Origin: CAZHBA01 sp964530225
GTDB taxonomy: Bacteria > Pseudomonadota > Alphaproteobacteria > UBA6615
Assembly (NCBI GenBank): GCA_964530225.1
Contig: CAZHBA010000067.1
Coordinates: 1-7,283, forward strand
Length of the DNA stretch: 7,283 nt
Direction of reading: 5' to 3'
Shown: positions 1-6,369 of the stretch, piece after piece
How positions within the stretch are numbered: position 1 is the stretch's first letter
Layout of the letters: each line of letters starts with the position of its first letter
Program-made: the position numbers and the translations under genes
Notes under the pieces: model-generated
What the model saw: only the letters and a program-made list of their open reading frames with translations
Database searches by the model: none
Told to the model about the DNA's origin: nothing

Positions 1-720
1 CTGGCCGGTGGTGGCGTCGAGGACCAGCAAGACTTCGTGGGGAACGTCGGGATCGATCTTGCGTAGGACGCGGATGACCTTCTCCAACTCGGCCATCAAA
101 TTGGCCTTGTTATGCAGGCGTCCCGCCGTGTCGATCAACAACACATCGGTATTTTCCGCCAGCGCGCGTTCCAGAGTGTCGAACGCCACTGCCGCCGGGT
201 CGCTGCCAGTATCCTGAGCCACCACGGTAGCGCCGGTGCGCTCGCCCCATAATTGTAGTTGCTCAATCGCCGCGGCGCGGAACGTATCGCCCGCCGCCAA
301 CATGACCGACTTTCCTTGTTCGCGCAGCCGTTGGGCGAGCTTGCCGATGGTGGTGGTTTTGCCGGTGCCATTGACGCCGACGACCAAGATCACCTGGGGT
401 CCGGTCTCGGGTTGCGCCGTCTCGTCGAGCGGGTGTGCTACAGGCTCGAGAATTTCCGCGATGTCGTTGGCCAGCGCGATACGAACGTCGGCTTCGGGCA
501 CGTCGGCGGCGAACCGGCGGCTCGAAATCCGCTCGATTAGCCGCGCCGCTGTCTCGACGCCCAGGTCCGCGGTAATCAACAGGTCTTCGAGGTCCGCCAG
601 GGTTGCGGCGTCGAGCTTGCGCTCGGATAATATGCTGCCGATGCCGCCGGCCAGGTGGCTCGACGACTTGCCCAGGCCGGTGCGCAGCCGGCCCAACCAT
701 CCGCTTGGTTTATCGTTCAT
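1..720 (-). CDS. ftsY: Signal recognition particle receptor GTPase FtsY (3' end outside window)
   Basis: FtsY is the membrane-associated receptor that docks the SRP (Ffh plus 4.5S RNA) carrying ribosomes with nascent membrane proteins; the two GTPases activate each other. The 240 codons present show an N-terminal amphipathic stretch (GWLGRLRTGLG, residues 7-17), then the helical N domain with DLLITADLGVETA (46-58). The G domain follows, with P-loop GVNGTGKTTT (115-124), AAGDTFRAAA (142-151), DTAGR (197-201) and LDATTGQ (234-240), which ends exactly at the window edge. The remaining G4/G5 motifs lie beyond base 1. The GVNGTGKTTT and GDTFRAAA wording separates FtsY from Ffh (GLQGSGKTTT). It lacks the long acidic A domain of the E. 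coli protein, as is common in alphaproteobacteria. The ATG at 720-718 overlaps the mtaB stop as ATGA, which suggests translational coupling. Confidence 0.97.
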   Translation of the reverse strand, partial: MNDKPSGWLGRLRTGLGKSSSHLAGGIGSILSERKLDAATLADLEDLLITADLGVETAARLIERISSRRFAADVPEADVRIALANDIAEILEPVAHPLDETAQPETGPQVILVVGVNGTGKTTTIGKLAQRLREQGKSVMLAAGDTFRAAAIEQLQLWGERTGATVVAQDTGSDPAAVAFDTLERALAENTDVLLIDTAGRLHNKANLMAELEKVIRVLRKIDPDVPHEVLLVLDATTGQ

Positions 721-1973
721 GCGGCCGATCGTTGTGCGATGATGCCGACGAGCTTGTTATCGGCCCGGCCGGTGATGCGAACCGGTAGCAGCGAACCCGG
801 TACGGTGCCGGCGACCAGCACCGGCACAAAATACTCGGTGCGGCCTAAGCCGTTGCGTTCGATCAGCACACTGTGCTCGCTTCCGATCTCGCTGTCCAGG
901 TAGTCGCTCAAGGCGGCCTGACCTGCTGCGCGTAGGCGCGCCGCCCGCTCCTTGGCTTCGTGGCGCGGCATTTGCGGCATGCGTGCCGCCGGTGTCTCCG
1001 GCCGTGGGCTATAGGGGAACACGTGTAAATATGTCAGCTCACAATCTTCGACCAGCCTCAACGTGTTGGCGAACATCGCCTCGGTTTCGGTTGGGAACCC
1101 GGCGATCAGGTCAGCGCCAAGCACAATATCAGGCCGCAGCCGGCGGAGCGTAGTGGCGGCGACAACCGCCTGTTCGCGGCTGTGGCGCCGCTTCATGCGC
1201 TTTAAGATGACGTCATCGCCGGCCTGCAGGCTCAAATGCAAGTGTGGCATCAACCGCGGTTCGTTGGCGATCAGGTGCAGCAGATCGTCGTCGATCGCGG
1301 CAGGGTCGAGCGAGCTCAAGCGCAGGCGCGTCAGTTCCGGTGCTGCGGCCAGAACCCGGCGGACCATTTGACCCAGGGTGGAGCGGCCGGGCAGACCGGT
1401 TCCGTAGGAAGCAATATCGACGCCGGTCAAGACGATTTCATAGAAACCGCTGGCGACCAGCGTTTGCACCTGGCGCGAAATTTCACCGATCGGCACGCTA
1501 CGCGAATTGCCGCGCCCGAACGGGATAACACAAAAAGTGCAGCGATGATCGCAGCCGTTCTGGACCTGGATGAAGGCGCGGGCGCGACCGTCGAAGCCTT
1601 CGATGAGATGGCTTGCAGTCTCGCGCACCGCCATAATGTCGTTGACGCGCACCGGCTCGTGGTCGCCAGGTTCGAACGAGTGGCGTTCGAGTTTCTCGGC
1701 ATTGCCCAGCACGCTGTCGACCTCGGGCATAGCCGCATATTTACCAGGCGAAATCTGCGCCGCGCAGCCGGTGACAATAATACGGGCTTTCGGGCGGTCG
1801 CGCCGGGCGCGACGGATTGCCTGACGGGCTTGGCGCTCGGCCTCGGCGGTGACGGCGCAGGTGTTGAAGATAATGGTATCCGACAGGCCGGTGGCGCGCG
1901 CATGTTCGCGCATGACTTCGGATTCGTAGGTATTCAGTCGGCAGCCGAAGGTGATGATTTTGGGATCGGTCAT
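717..1973 (-). CDS. mtaB: tRNA t6A37 methylthiotransferase MtaB (radical SAM)
   Basis: Predicted to convert t6A to ms2t6A at position 37, next to the anticodon of ANN-decoding tRNAs, using SAM and two Fe-S clusters. The 418-residue protein has the UPF0004 N-terminal domain with three cluster cysteines: C11 (TFGCRLNTYESE), C39 (NTCAVT) and C70 (VTGCAAQ). The radical SAM domain follows with CDHRCTFC (C141, C145, C148) and downstream LTGVDIASYG and LSLQAGDD. The C-terminal region (about 355-418) fits a TRAM RNA-binding domain. The TFGCRLNTYESE opening is typical of MtaB rather than MiaB or RimO. I start at the ATG at 1973 because family members begin a few residues before TFGCRLN. A GTG at 2024 would add 17 residues of low plausibility and overlap dapF. 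One base separates it from the dapF stop, and its TGA overlaps the ftsY start. Confidence 0.95.
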   Translation of the reverse strand: MTDPKIITFGCRLNTYESEVMREHARATGLSDTIIFNTCAVTAEAERQARQAIRRARRDRPKARIIVTGCAAQISPGKYAAMPEVDSVLGNAEKLERHSFEPGDHEPVRVNDIMAVRETASHLIEGFDGRARAFIQVQNGCDHRCTFCVIPFGRGNSRSVPIGEISRQVQTLVASGFYEIVLTGVDIASYGTGLPGRSTLGQMVRRVLAAAPELTRLRLSSLDPAAIDDDLLHLIANEPRLMPHLHLSLQAGDDVILKRMKRRHSREQAVVAATTLRRLRPDIVLGADLIAGFPTETEAMFANTLRLVEDCELTYLHVFPYSPRPETPAARMPQMPRHEAKERAARLRAAGQAALSDYLDSEIGSEHSVLIERNGLGRTEYFVPVLVAGTVPGSLLPVRITGRADNKLVGIIAQRSAA

Positions 1974-1974
1974 C

Positions 1975-2844
1975 TCAGGCGCGATTCTGGTCCGTGATGG
2001 CGAGCAGGCTGTCGTCGAACACACCGGTAAAACTGACCGACGCCGGTCCGGTCATGGTGACATGACCGTCAGCTAGCCACTCGATGCTGAGATCGCCTCC
2101 GTCGAGCTGCACTCGAACCTTACGTCCTGTGAGCCCCCTTCTGTTCGCAGCAACCGCCGCGGCGCAGGCGCCGGTGCCGCAGGCTTGGGTCAGGCCAACA
2201 CCACGCTCCCACACCCGCAGGCGCAGCGCGCCGGTATCGATGATCTGGGCGATGCCAATATTGGCGCGCTCGGGAAACAACGGGTCGTGCTCAAGCTCAG
2301 GCCCCAATTTGTCGAGGGTGATCGCCTCGGCATCGCCAACGAAGAACACCACATGGGGGTTACCCACATTGACGCCGACGGGATCGTTTAACGGTCCCCG
2401 TGCCAGCGGCAGATGGTTGGTGTCGCATTTGCTGGCCAGGGGGATGTCCTGCCAGCCGTCACGTGCCGGACCCATGTCAACGGTATAGAGGTTGCCTCCG
2501 TTACTGGCGTTACCGGCTTGACGGGCCGTGAGCAGACCGCCGGAAGTTTCCAACACGACTTCGGTTTCCGCACCCTGTTCGAACAGTAATCGGGCGACAC
2601 AGCGGGTCGCATTTCCACATGCCGAGACCTCGCCGCCGTCGGCATTATGGATGCGCATAAAGGCGGCGGCCCTGCTATCGCTCGCTGGCTCGATCGTGAT
2701 GAGCTGATCGAAGCCAACGCCGGTGTGGCGGTCGGCAAGCGCACGCGCACCGGGAGCGCCGATACTGAGCGGCTGCTGGCGCGCGTCAATAACGACGAAG
2801 TCGTTGCCCAAGCCGTGCATCTTTATGAATTCGCGGGTCGCCAT
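1975..2844 (-). CDS. dapF: Diaminopimelate epimerase DapF
   Basis: Interconverts LL- and meso-diaminopimelate without a cofactor, the penultimate step of lysine synthesis and the source of the peptidoglycan cross-linking residue. The 289-residue protein is of normal family length. It opens with FIKMHGLGNDFVVIDAR and carries both catalytic cysteines: C76 in GEVSACGNATRC and C222 in GLTQACGTGACAAA. Also visible are HNADGGEVSACGN in the first half and GNPHVVFFV (161-169) in the second half, consistent with the two-lobed fold. I chose the ATG at 2844 because MATREFIKMHGLGNDF matches family N-termini. An in-frame GTG at 2898 would add 18 unusual residues and lies beside a hairpin. No strong Shine-Dalgarno sequence precedes 2844. 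It lies 82 bases after the XRE gene and one base before mtaB. Confidence 0.96.
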   Translation of the reverse strand: MATREFIKMHGLGNDFVVIDARQQPLSIGAPGARALADRHTGVGFDQLITIEPASDSRAAAFMRIHNADGGEVSACGNATRCVARLLFEQGAETEVVLETSGGLLTARQAGNASNGGNLYTVDMGPARDGWQDIPLASKCDTNHLPLARGPLNDPVGVNVGNPHVVFFVGDAEAITLDKLGPELEHDPLFPERANIGIAQIIDTGALRLRVWERGVGLTQACGTGACAAAVAANRRGLTGRKVRVQLDGGDLSIEWLADGHVTMTGPASVSFTGVFDDSLLAITDQNRA

Positions 2845-2877
2845 GCCCGCGATATAGGACTGCAAGGTGCTACGCGT

Positions 2878-2893
2878 CCAGCCAAAAGGCTGG
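2878..2893 (-). repeat. Perfect hairpin in the dapF leader
   Basis: CCAGCC and GGCTGG flank a four-base loop (AAAA on the plus strand, TTTT in the transcript), giving a perfect 6-bp GC-rich stem between the XRE stop and the dapF start. It is not followed by a T-run in the minus direction, so it does not look like an intrinsic terminator. It could stabilise or process mRNA, or it could be chance. The alternative dapF GTG at 2898 lies just outside it. Confidence 0.5.
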
Positions 2894-2926
2894 CGCACTT
2901 TACGACGGCGGTAACCGTCAGCTGGT

Positions 2927-3304
2927 TTATTTGCGCGTAAGCGATTTTACCAACTGAACGACCTGGCGCCGCACACGGGTATCTTCGATCTGCTTGAAAG
3001 CCTGGTTTAGATCGAGCACCTGACGTGTGCTGCGTCCATCTTGCGGCGCTTTCTGGGCGCCGTTGGTACCTTTGGAGCGCCTCTTGCCCTCCAAACCTTC
3101 GAAGAAGTAGCCAGGCGTGATGTCGAGCACTTCGCAGAGCTGCCACATTTTGCTGGCGCTAATTCGGTTGGCTCCGCTTTCGTACTTTTGTACCTGCTGA
3201 AAACTGATGCCGAGCTTACGTGCGAGTTCTTTTTGCGGTAGACCGCGCAGTTCGCGGCGGGCACGCATTCGGCGTCCTACGTGAGTATCTACGGGATGTG
3301 GCAC
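2927..3304 (-). CDS. XRE/Cro-CI-type helix-turn-helix transcriptional regulator
   Basis: A 125-residue DNA-binding protein with a single HTH domain at about residues 8-68: VGRRMRARRELRGLPQKELA, then the recognition helix region GISFQQVQKYESGANRISAS, then VLDITPGYFFEG. This wording is typical of a widespread alphaproteobacterial XRE family whose members usually repress genes, often their own. The C-terminal part (about 72-125) is basic with a likely helical end, and I recognise no effector domain. The GTG at 3304 is chosen because it is the first start after an in-frame TGA, it has AGAAGGG nine bases upstream, and it includes the conserved VDTHVGRRMR lead-in. An internal ATG (codon 13) would cut into helix 1. 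It is the first gene of the minus-strand cluster and is divergent from ffh. Its targets are unknown; the adjacent dyads are the obvious candidates. Confidence 0.92.
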   Translation of the reverse strand: MPHPVDTHVGRRMRARRELRGLPQKELARKLGISFQQVQKYESGANRISASKMWQLCEVLDITPGYFFEGLEGKRRSKGTNGAQKAPQDGRSTRQVLDLNQAFKQIEDTRVRRQVVQLVKSLTRK

Positions 3305-3313
3305 TGTTGCAGA

Positions 3314-3320
3314 CCCTTCT
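3314..3320 (-). promoter_or_regulatory. Shine-Dalgarno site of the XRE gene
   Basis: AGAAGGG on the minus strand lies nine bases before the GTG at 3304. It supports that GTG as the start rather than the downstream ATG. Confidence 0.6.
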
Positions 3321-3327
3321 TTTATTA

Positions 3328-3346
3328 TTCAGCTAACCGAGCTGAA
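3328..3346. promoter_or_regulatory. Perfect 7-bp dyad, candidate operator upstream of the XRE gene
   Basis: TTCAGCT and AGCTGAA flank a five-base spacer (AACCG), 24 to 42 bases upstream of the XRE start codon. The position and the even dyad fit an operator bound by a dimeric HTH repressor, so autoregulation is the simplest reading. An AATAAT hexamer on the minus strand partly overlaps its downstream edge and could be a -10 element, although no good -35 goes with it. No T-run follows on either strand, so a terminator is unlikely. Confidence 0.45.
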
Positions 3347-3348
3347 AT

Positions 3349-3362
3349 ACCGGTACGCCGGT
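3349..3362. promoter_or_regulatory. Second dyad, ACCGG-TACG-CCGGT
   Basis: A perfect 5-bp inverted repeat around a four-base spacer begins two bases after the 3328-3346 dyad. Its sequence differs from the first dyad, so it is not a second copy of the same operator. It may be an independent protein site, part of an extended structured element, or chance in GC-rich sequence. Confidence 0.3.
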
Positions 3363-3530
3363 TCGTTGACAGCCTGTTGCTGGGCTGTTGAGTGTGCGGC
3401 GTTTGTCGCCTTCCGGCTCGGTCAATCTGTCCATCGATCGGTCTGCGGGCGGTCAAGCACTACCTAACCAATTGCCGATCATCGTGCTGTATCTGTATGA
3501 CCAATTAACCGAAATGCTCCTGCCTAAAAT

Positions 3531-3562
3531 GCTTGTGGCACAACCTGTAAGGGTGCGCAAGC
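3531..3562. repeat. Imperfect inverted repeat / hairpin
   Basis: GCTTG (3531-3535) pairs with CAAGC (3558-3562), and GCAC (3538-3541) pairs with GTGC (3553-3556). A small asymmetric internal loop (TG against G) separates the two stems, and the apical loop has 11 bases. A shorter palindrome, TTGTG-G-CACAA (3533-3543), overlaps it and would compete with this fold, or could serve as a protein site in duplex DNA. It sits at the border of the AT-rich block. No T-run follows. Confidence 0.4.
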
Positions 3563-3570
3563 TGGAACTT

Positions 3571-3720
3571 AGCCAATAATATAAAATATATAACACTGAA
3601 ATAATATAGCGTTATTCCATTTAATAGAATTATTATATTCTAAGGTTCCCCGCAAACCCTCGTAACATTTTAGTATACTTCTGCATACATTAGAACCGCG
3701 GCGTATTGTTACTTTAATCA
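3571..3720. other. AT-rich block upstream of ffh
   Basis: By direct count this 150-base stretch is about 30% G+C, and its first 70 bases (3571-3640) about 19%, in a window that is otherwise clearly GC-rich. It contains runs of alternating A and T, a 6-bp inverted repeat TAGAAT-TATTAT-ATTCTA (3625-3642) and a TATACT hexamer (3674-3679) without a good -35. It could be a bent or easily melted promoter-upstream element, a site for nucleoid proteins, or a remnant of foreign DNA. I see no consensus DnaA boxes (TTATCCACA) in it. Confidence 0.6.
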
Positions 3721-3764
3721 ACCTAAGGGTTGGCGGTAAGAAAAATCACTTCTGCTATCGTGAC

Positions 3765-3793
3765 TTGACGCCCAATGGCCGTTTACCTAGTTT
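3765..3793 (+). promoter_or_regulatory. Candidate sigma-70-type promoter for the ffh operon
   Basis: TTGACG (3765-3770, five of six to the -35 consensus) is followed after 17 bases by TAGTTT (3788-3793, a weak -10 with three of six). Transcription would start near 3800 and give a leader of about 140 bases before ffh. The -35 and spacing are good, but the -10 is poor, so this is a tentative call. Confidence 0.35.
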
Positions 3794-3808
3794 CGTCGCC
3801 GTTCAGTT

Positions 3809-3882
3809 GCATCGATAGCGATGCGGCCCGCCGCGTGAAAAACGTACGGGTCCAGCCAGTCCGCGAGTTTCGCGCGCTGGCT
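3809..3882 (+). promoter_or_regulatory. Hairpin-rich leader in front of ffh
   Basis: Three potential stem-loops lie in a row. GCATCG-ATAG-CGATGC (3809-3824) is a perfect 6-bp stem. GCGG-CCCG-CCGC (3823-3834) overlaps it by two bases and so competes with it. A long stem pairs AGCCAG (3854-3859) with CTGGCT (3877-3882) and CGCGA (3862-3866) with TCGCG (3870-3874) around a GTT loop, with a short internal mismatch. The long stem is followed by CATTTTGG, a weak T-run. It may be a regulatory 5' leader, a weak attenuator or the end of a short RNA. No known riboswitch class is recognisable. Confidence 0.45.
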
Positions 3883-3925
3883 CATTTTGGCTTGGCGCAC
3901 CGGTATTAATGGCGCGCGTTTGTAC

Positions 3926-3932
3926 GGAAGGA
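3926..3932 (+). promoter_or_regulatory. Shine-Dalgarno site of ffh
   Basis: GGAAGGA lies ten bases before the TTG at 3943 and supports that rare start codon. A TAA stop in the ffh frame at 3934-3936, just after this site, rules out any earlier start. Confidence 0.7.
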
Positions 3933-3942
3933 ATAAGCGTCG

Positions 3943-5325
<1,383 letters not shown>

Positions 5326-5339
5326 GAGGCGGCGATCTC

Positions 5340-5738
5340 ATGTTCAATCATGTTTCGATCGGCGTCAGCGACCTCAAGCGCAGCGCCACGTTCTACGATC
5401 GAGCTCTGGGCGCTTTGAATTGCACGCGCTACATGGAAAAGCCAGGCACCGTGGCCTGGGTCATGGCGGGCAGTCGCATGACCTTCTGGATCAACCAGCG
5501 CGACGGCCCCAGCGTACTGGCCGACAACGGCGACCACATCGCCTTTCGCGCCGCCGACCCGGCGCATGTCGATGCCTTCCATGCTGCGGCCTTGGCCGCT
5601 GGCGGCCGCGACGATGGCGCGCCGGGCTATCGGCCCGAATATCGCGACGACTATTACGGCGCTTTTGTACTCGACCCCGATGGCCATAAGCTCGAGGCGG
5701 TCTGCATCGAATCTCAGCAAAACTCTGGAACACAGTAG
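5340..5738 (+). CDS. VOC (glyoxalase/bleomycin-resistance fold) family protein
   Basis: A 132-residue protein with the vicinal oxygen chelate fold. It opens with MFNHVSIGVSDLKRSATFYD (1-20), has GDHIAFRA (64-71), and closes with YYGAFVLDPDGHKLEAV (105-121). H4, H66 and E119 sit at positions typical of VOC metal ligands, so a metal site is plausible. The substrate cannot be told from sequence. Relatives include glyoxalases, dioxygenases and resistance proteins, but this short single-domain form is usually annotated only to family level. The ATG at 5340 has a strong AGGAGG (5324-5329), ten bases upstream and overlapping the ffh stop. The gene lies 14 bases after ffh and 13 before rpsP, so it is co-transcribed with the SRP/ribosome genes. 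It is not usual in this operon and has no obvious functional link to it. Confidence 0.9.
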   Translation: MFNHVSIGVSDLKRSATFYDRALGALNCTRYMEKPGTVAWVMAGSRMTFWINQRDGPSVLADNGDHIAFRAADPAHVDAFHAAALAAGGRDDGAPGYRPEYRDDYYGAFVLDPDGHKLEAVCIESQQNSGTQ

Positions 5739-5751
5739 AAGGATCAACAGA

Positions 5752-6348
5752 ATGTCATTACGTATCAGACTATCGCGTGGCGGTGCCAAAAAGCGGCCGT
5801 TCTACCGCATCGTCGTGGCTGACTCCCGCAGTCCCCGCGACGGACGATTTATCGAGAAAATCGGTACCTACAATCCGATGCTGTCTAAGGACGACTCGGC
5901 GCGGATAAACCTGGATACCGACCGGGCCAAGCACTGGCTGGGCGTCGGTGCGCTGCCGTCCGAGCGGGTGGCGAAGTTCCTGGCGACCGCTGAGTTGTTC
6001 AAGCTGCCGGAGCGGCGCGAGCAATCCAAACAGCACCTGCCCAAGAAAAAGGCGCAGGAGCGCATGGAAGCCGAGAAGGAAGCTACCGAGGCCGCCGCGG
6101 CGGCACCGGTCGAAGAAGAAGCGCCTGCTGAGGAGGCTCCCGCTGAGGAAGCTACGGCTGAGGAAGCGGCGGTGGTGTCGACCGAGGAAGAGCCCGCCGT
6201 CGAGGAAGCCCCGGCTGAAGAGGCCGCTACAAAAAAAACGCCTGCCGAAGAAGCTGCAGCCGAGGAGGCACTGGCAGAGGAGACCCCTGCCGAAGAAGCA
6301 GCAGCCGAAGAACTAGCCGCCGAAGATGGAGAGGCCGACAAGAGCTGA
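5752..6348 (+). CDS. rpsP: 30S ribosomal protein S16 with long acidic C-terminal tail
   Basis: S16 binds 16S rRNA early in 30S assembly. Residues 1 to about 90 are a standard S16: MSLRIRLSRGGAKKRPFYRI, DSRSPRDGRFIEKIGTYNP and LDTDRAKHWLGVGALPSERV. After a Lys/Arg/Gln-rich linker (about 88-105) comes a tail of roughly 93 residues (106-198) made mostly of Ala and Glu, with recurring PAEEA units. The 198-residue total is more than twice the E. coli length (82). Ala/Glu tails on S16 are known in alphaproteobacteria, but this one is long. The ATG at 5752 is supported by AAGGA (5739-5743) eight bases upstream and by the conserved N-terminus. The same frame is open further upstream, inside the VOC gene, but that part is not S16. 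It lies 21 bases before rimM. Confidence 0.96.
   Translation: MSLRIRLSRGGAKKRPFYRIVVADSRSPRDGRFIEKIGTYNPMLSKDDSARINLDTDRAKHWLGVGALPSERVAKFLATAELFKLPERREQSKQHLPKKKAQERMEAEKEATEAAAAAPVEEEAPAEEAPAEEATAEEAAVVSTEEEPAVEEAPAEEAATKKTPAEEAAAEEALAEETPAEEAAAEELAAEDGEADKS
6112..6324 (+). repeat. Degenerate in-frame repeats encoding the S16 Ala/Glu tail
   Basis: Short in-frame units of GCN-GAR-GAR-GCN, often preceded by CCN, recur many times and encode PAEEA, TAEEA, AAEEA and ALAEE variants. Codons vary between copies (GAG/GAA, GCT/GCC/GCG), so the array is old or is maintained at the protein level, not a fresh tandem expansion. One A8 run (6231-6238), encoding the lone lysine pair of the tail, interrupts it. 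The repeat also creates long shadow reading frames on both strands. Confidence 0.75.
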
Positions 6349-6369
6349 TGCTACCGGCGCGATTCGCTG

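Larger units (their letters stand above)
3305..3942. other. Divergent intergenic region between XRE gene and ffh
   Basis: This stretch of 638 bases holds no gene I can support. It must carry the promoters of both arms. In order it contains paired dyads next to the XRE gene (3328-3362), ordinary-composition sequence to about 3530, an imperfect hairpin (3531-3562), an AT-rich block (3571-3720), a promoter candidate (3765-3793), a hairpin-rich leader (3809-3882) and the ffh ribosome-binding site. No tRNA, SRP RNA tetraloop-domain sequence or riboswitch I know is recognisable here. A 63-codon TTG-initiated frame at 3388-3579 has no Shine-Dalgarno sequence and is probably chance. Confidence 0.7.

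Noticed and set aside
1236..1997. Long plus-strand frame (253 codons) over mtaB
   Set aside because: It is antisense to a gene with all six expected cluster cysteines, and the product has no family resemblance.
3366..3371. Perfect TTGACA hexamer on the plus strand
   Set aside because: No acceptable -10 hexamer lies 16-18 bases downstream (the best is TTGAGT), so I do not call a promoter.
3388..3579. A 63-codon plus-strand frame in the divergent intergenic region
   Set aside because: It starts at TTG with no Shine-Dalgarno sequence, has no recognisable motif, and runs through the hairpin at 3531-3562. It is probably chance.
3854..3890. Intrinsic terminator formed by the long stem before ffh
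   Set aside because: The stem is strong, but only four T residues follow, after CA. I kept it as a leader structure rather than a terminator.
3305..3942. Possible SRP RNA, tRNA or replication origin in the gap before ffh
   Set aside because: No GGAAGGA-type SRP RNA apical domain within a long hairpin, no tRNA arms and no DnaA box consensus are visible. The GGAAGGA at 3926 is placed as a ribosome-binding site.
5868..6341. Minus-strand frame coding a Ser/Ala-rich protein
   Set aside because: It is the reverse complement of the Ala/Glu repeat of the S16 tail and has no independent support.
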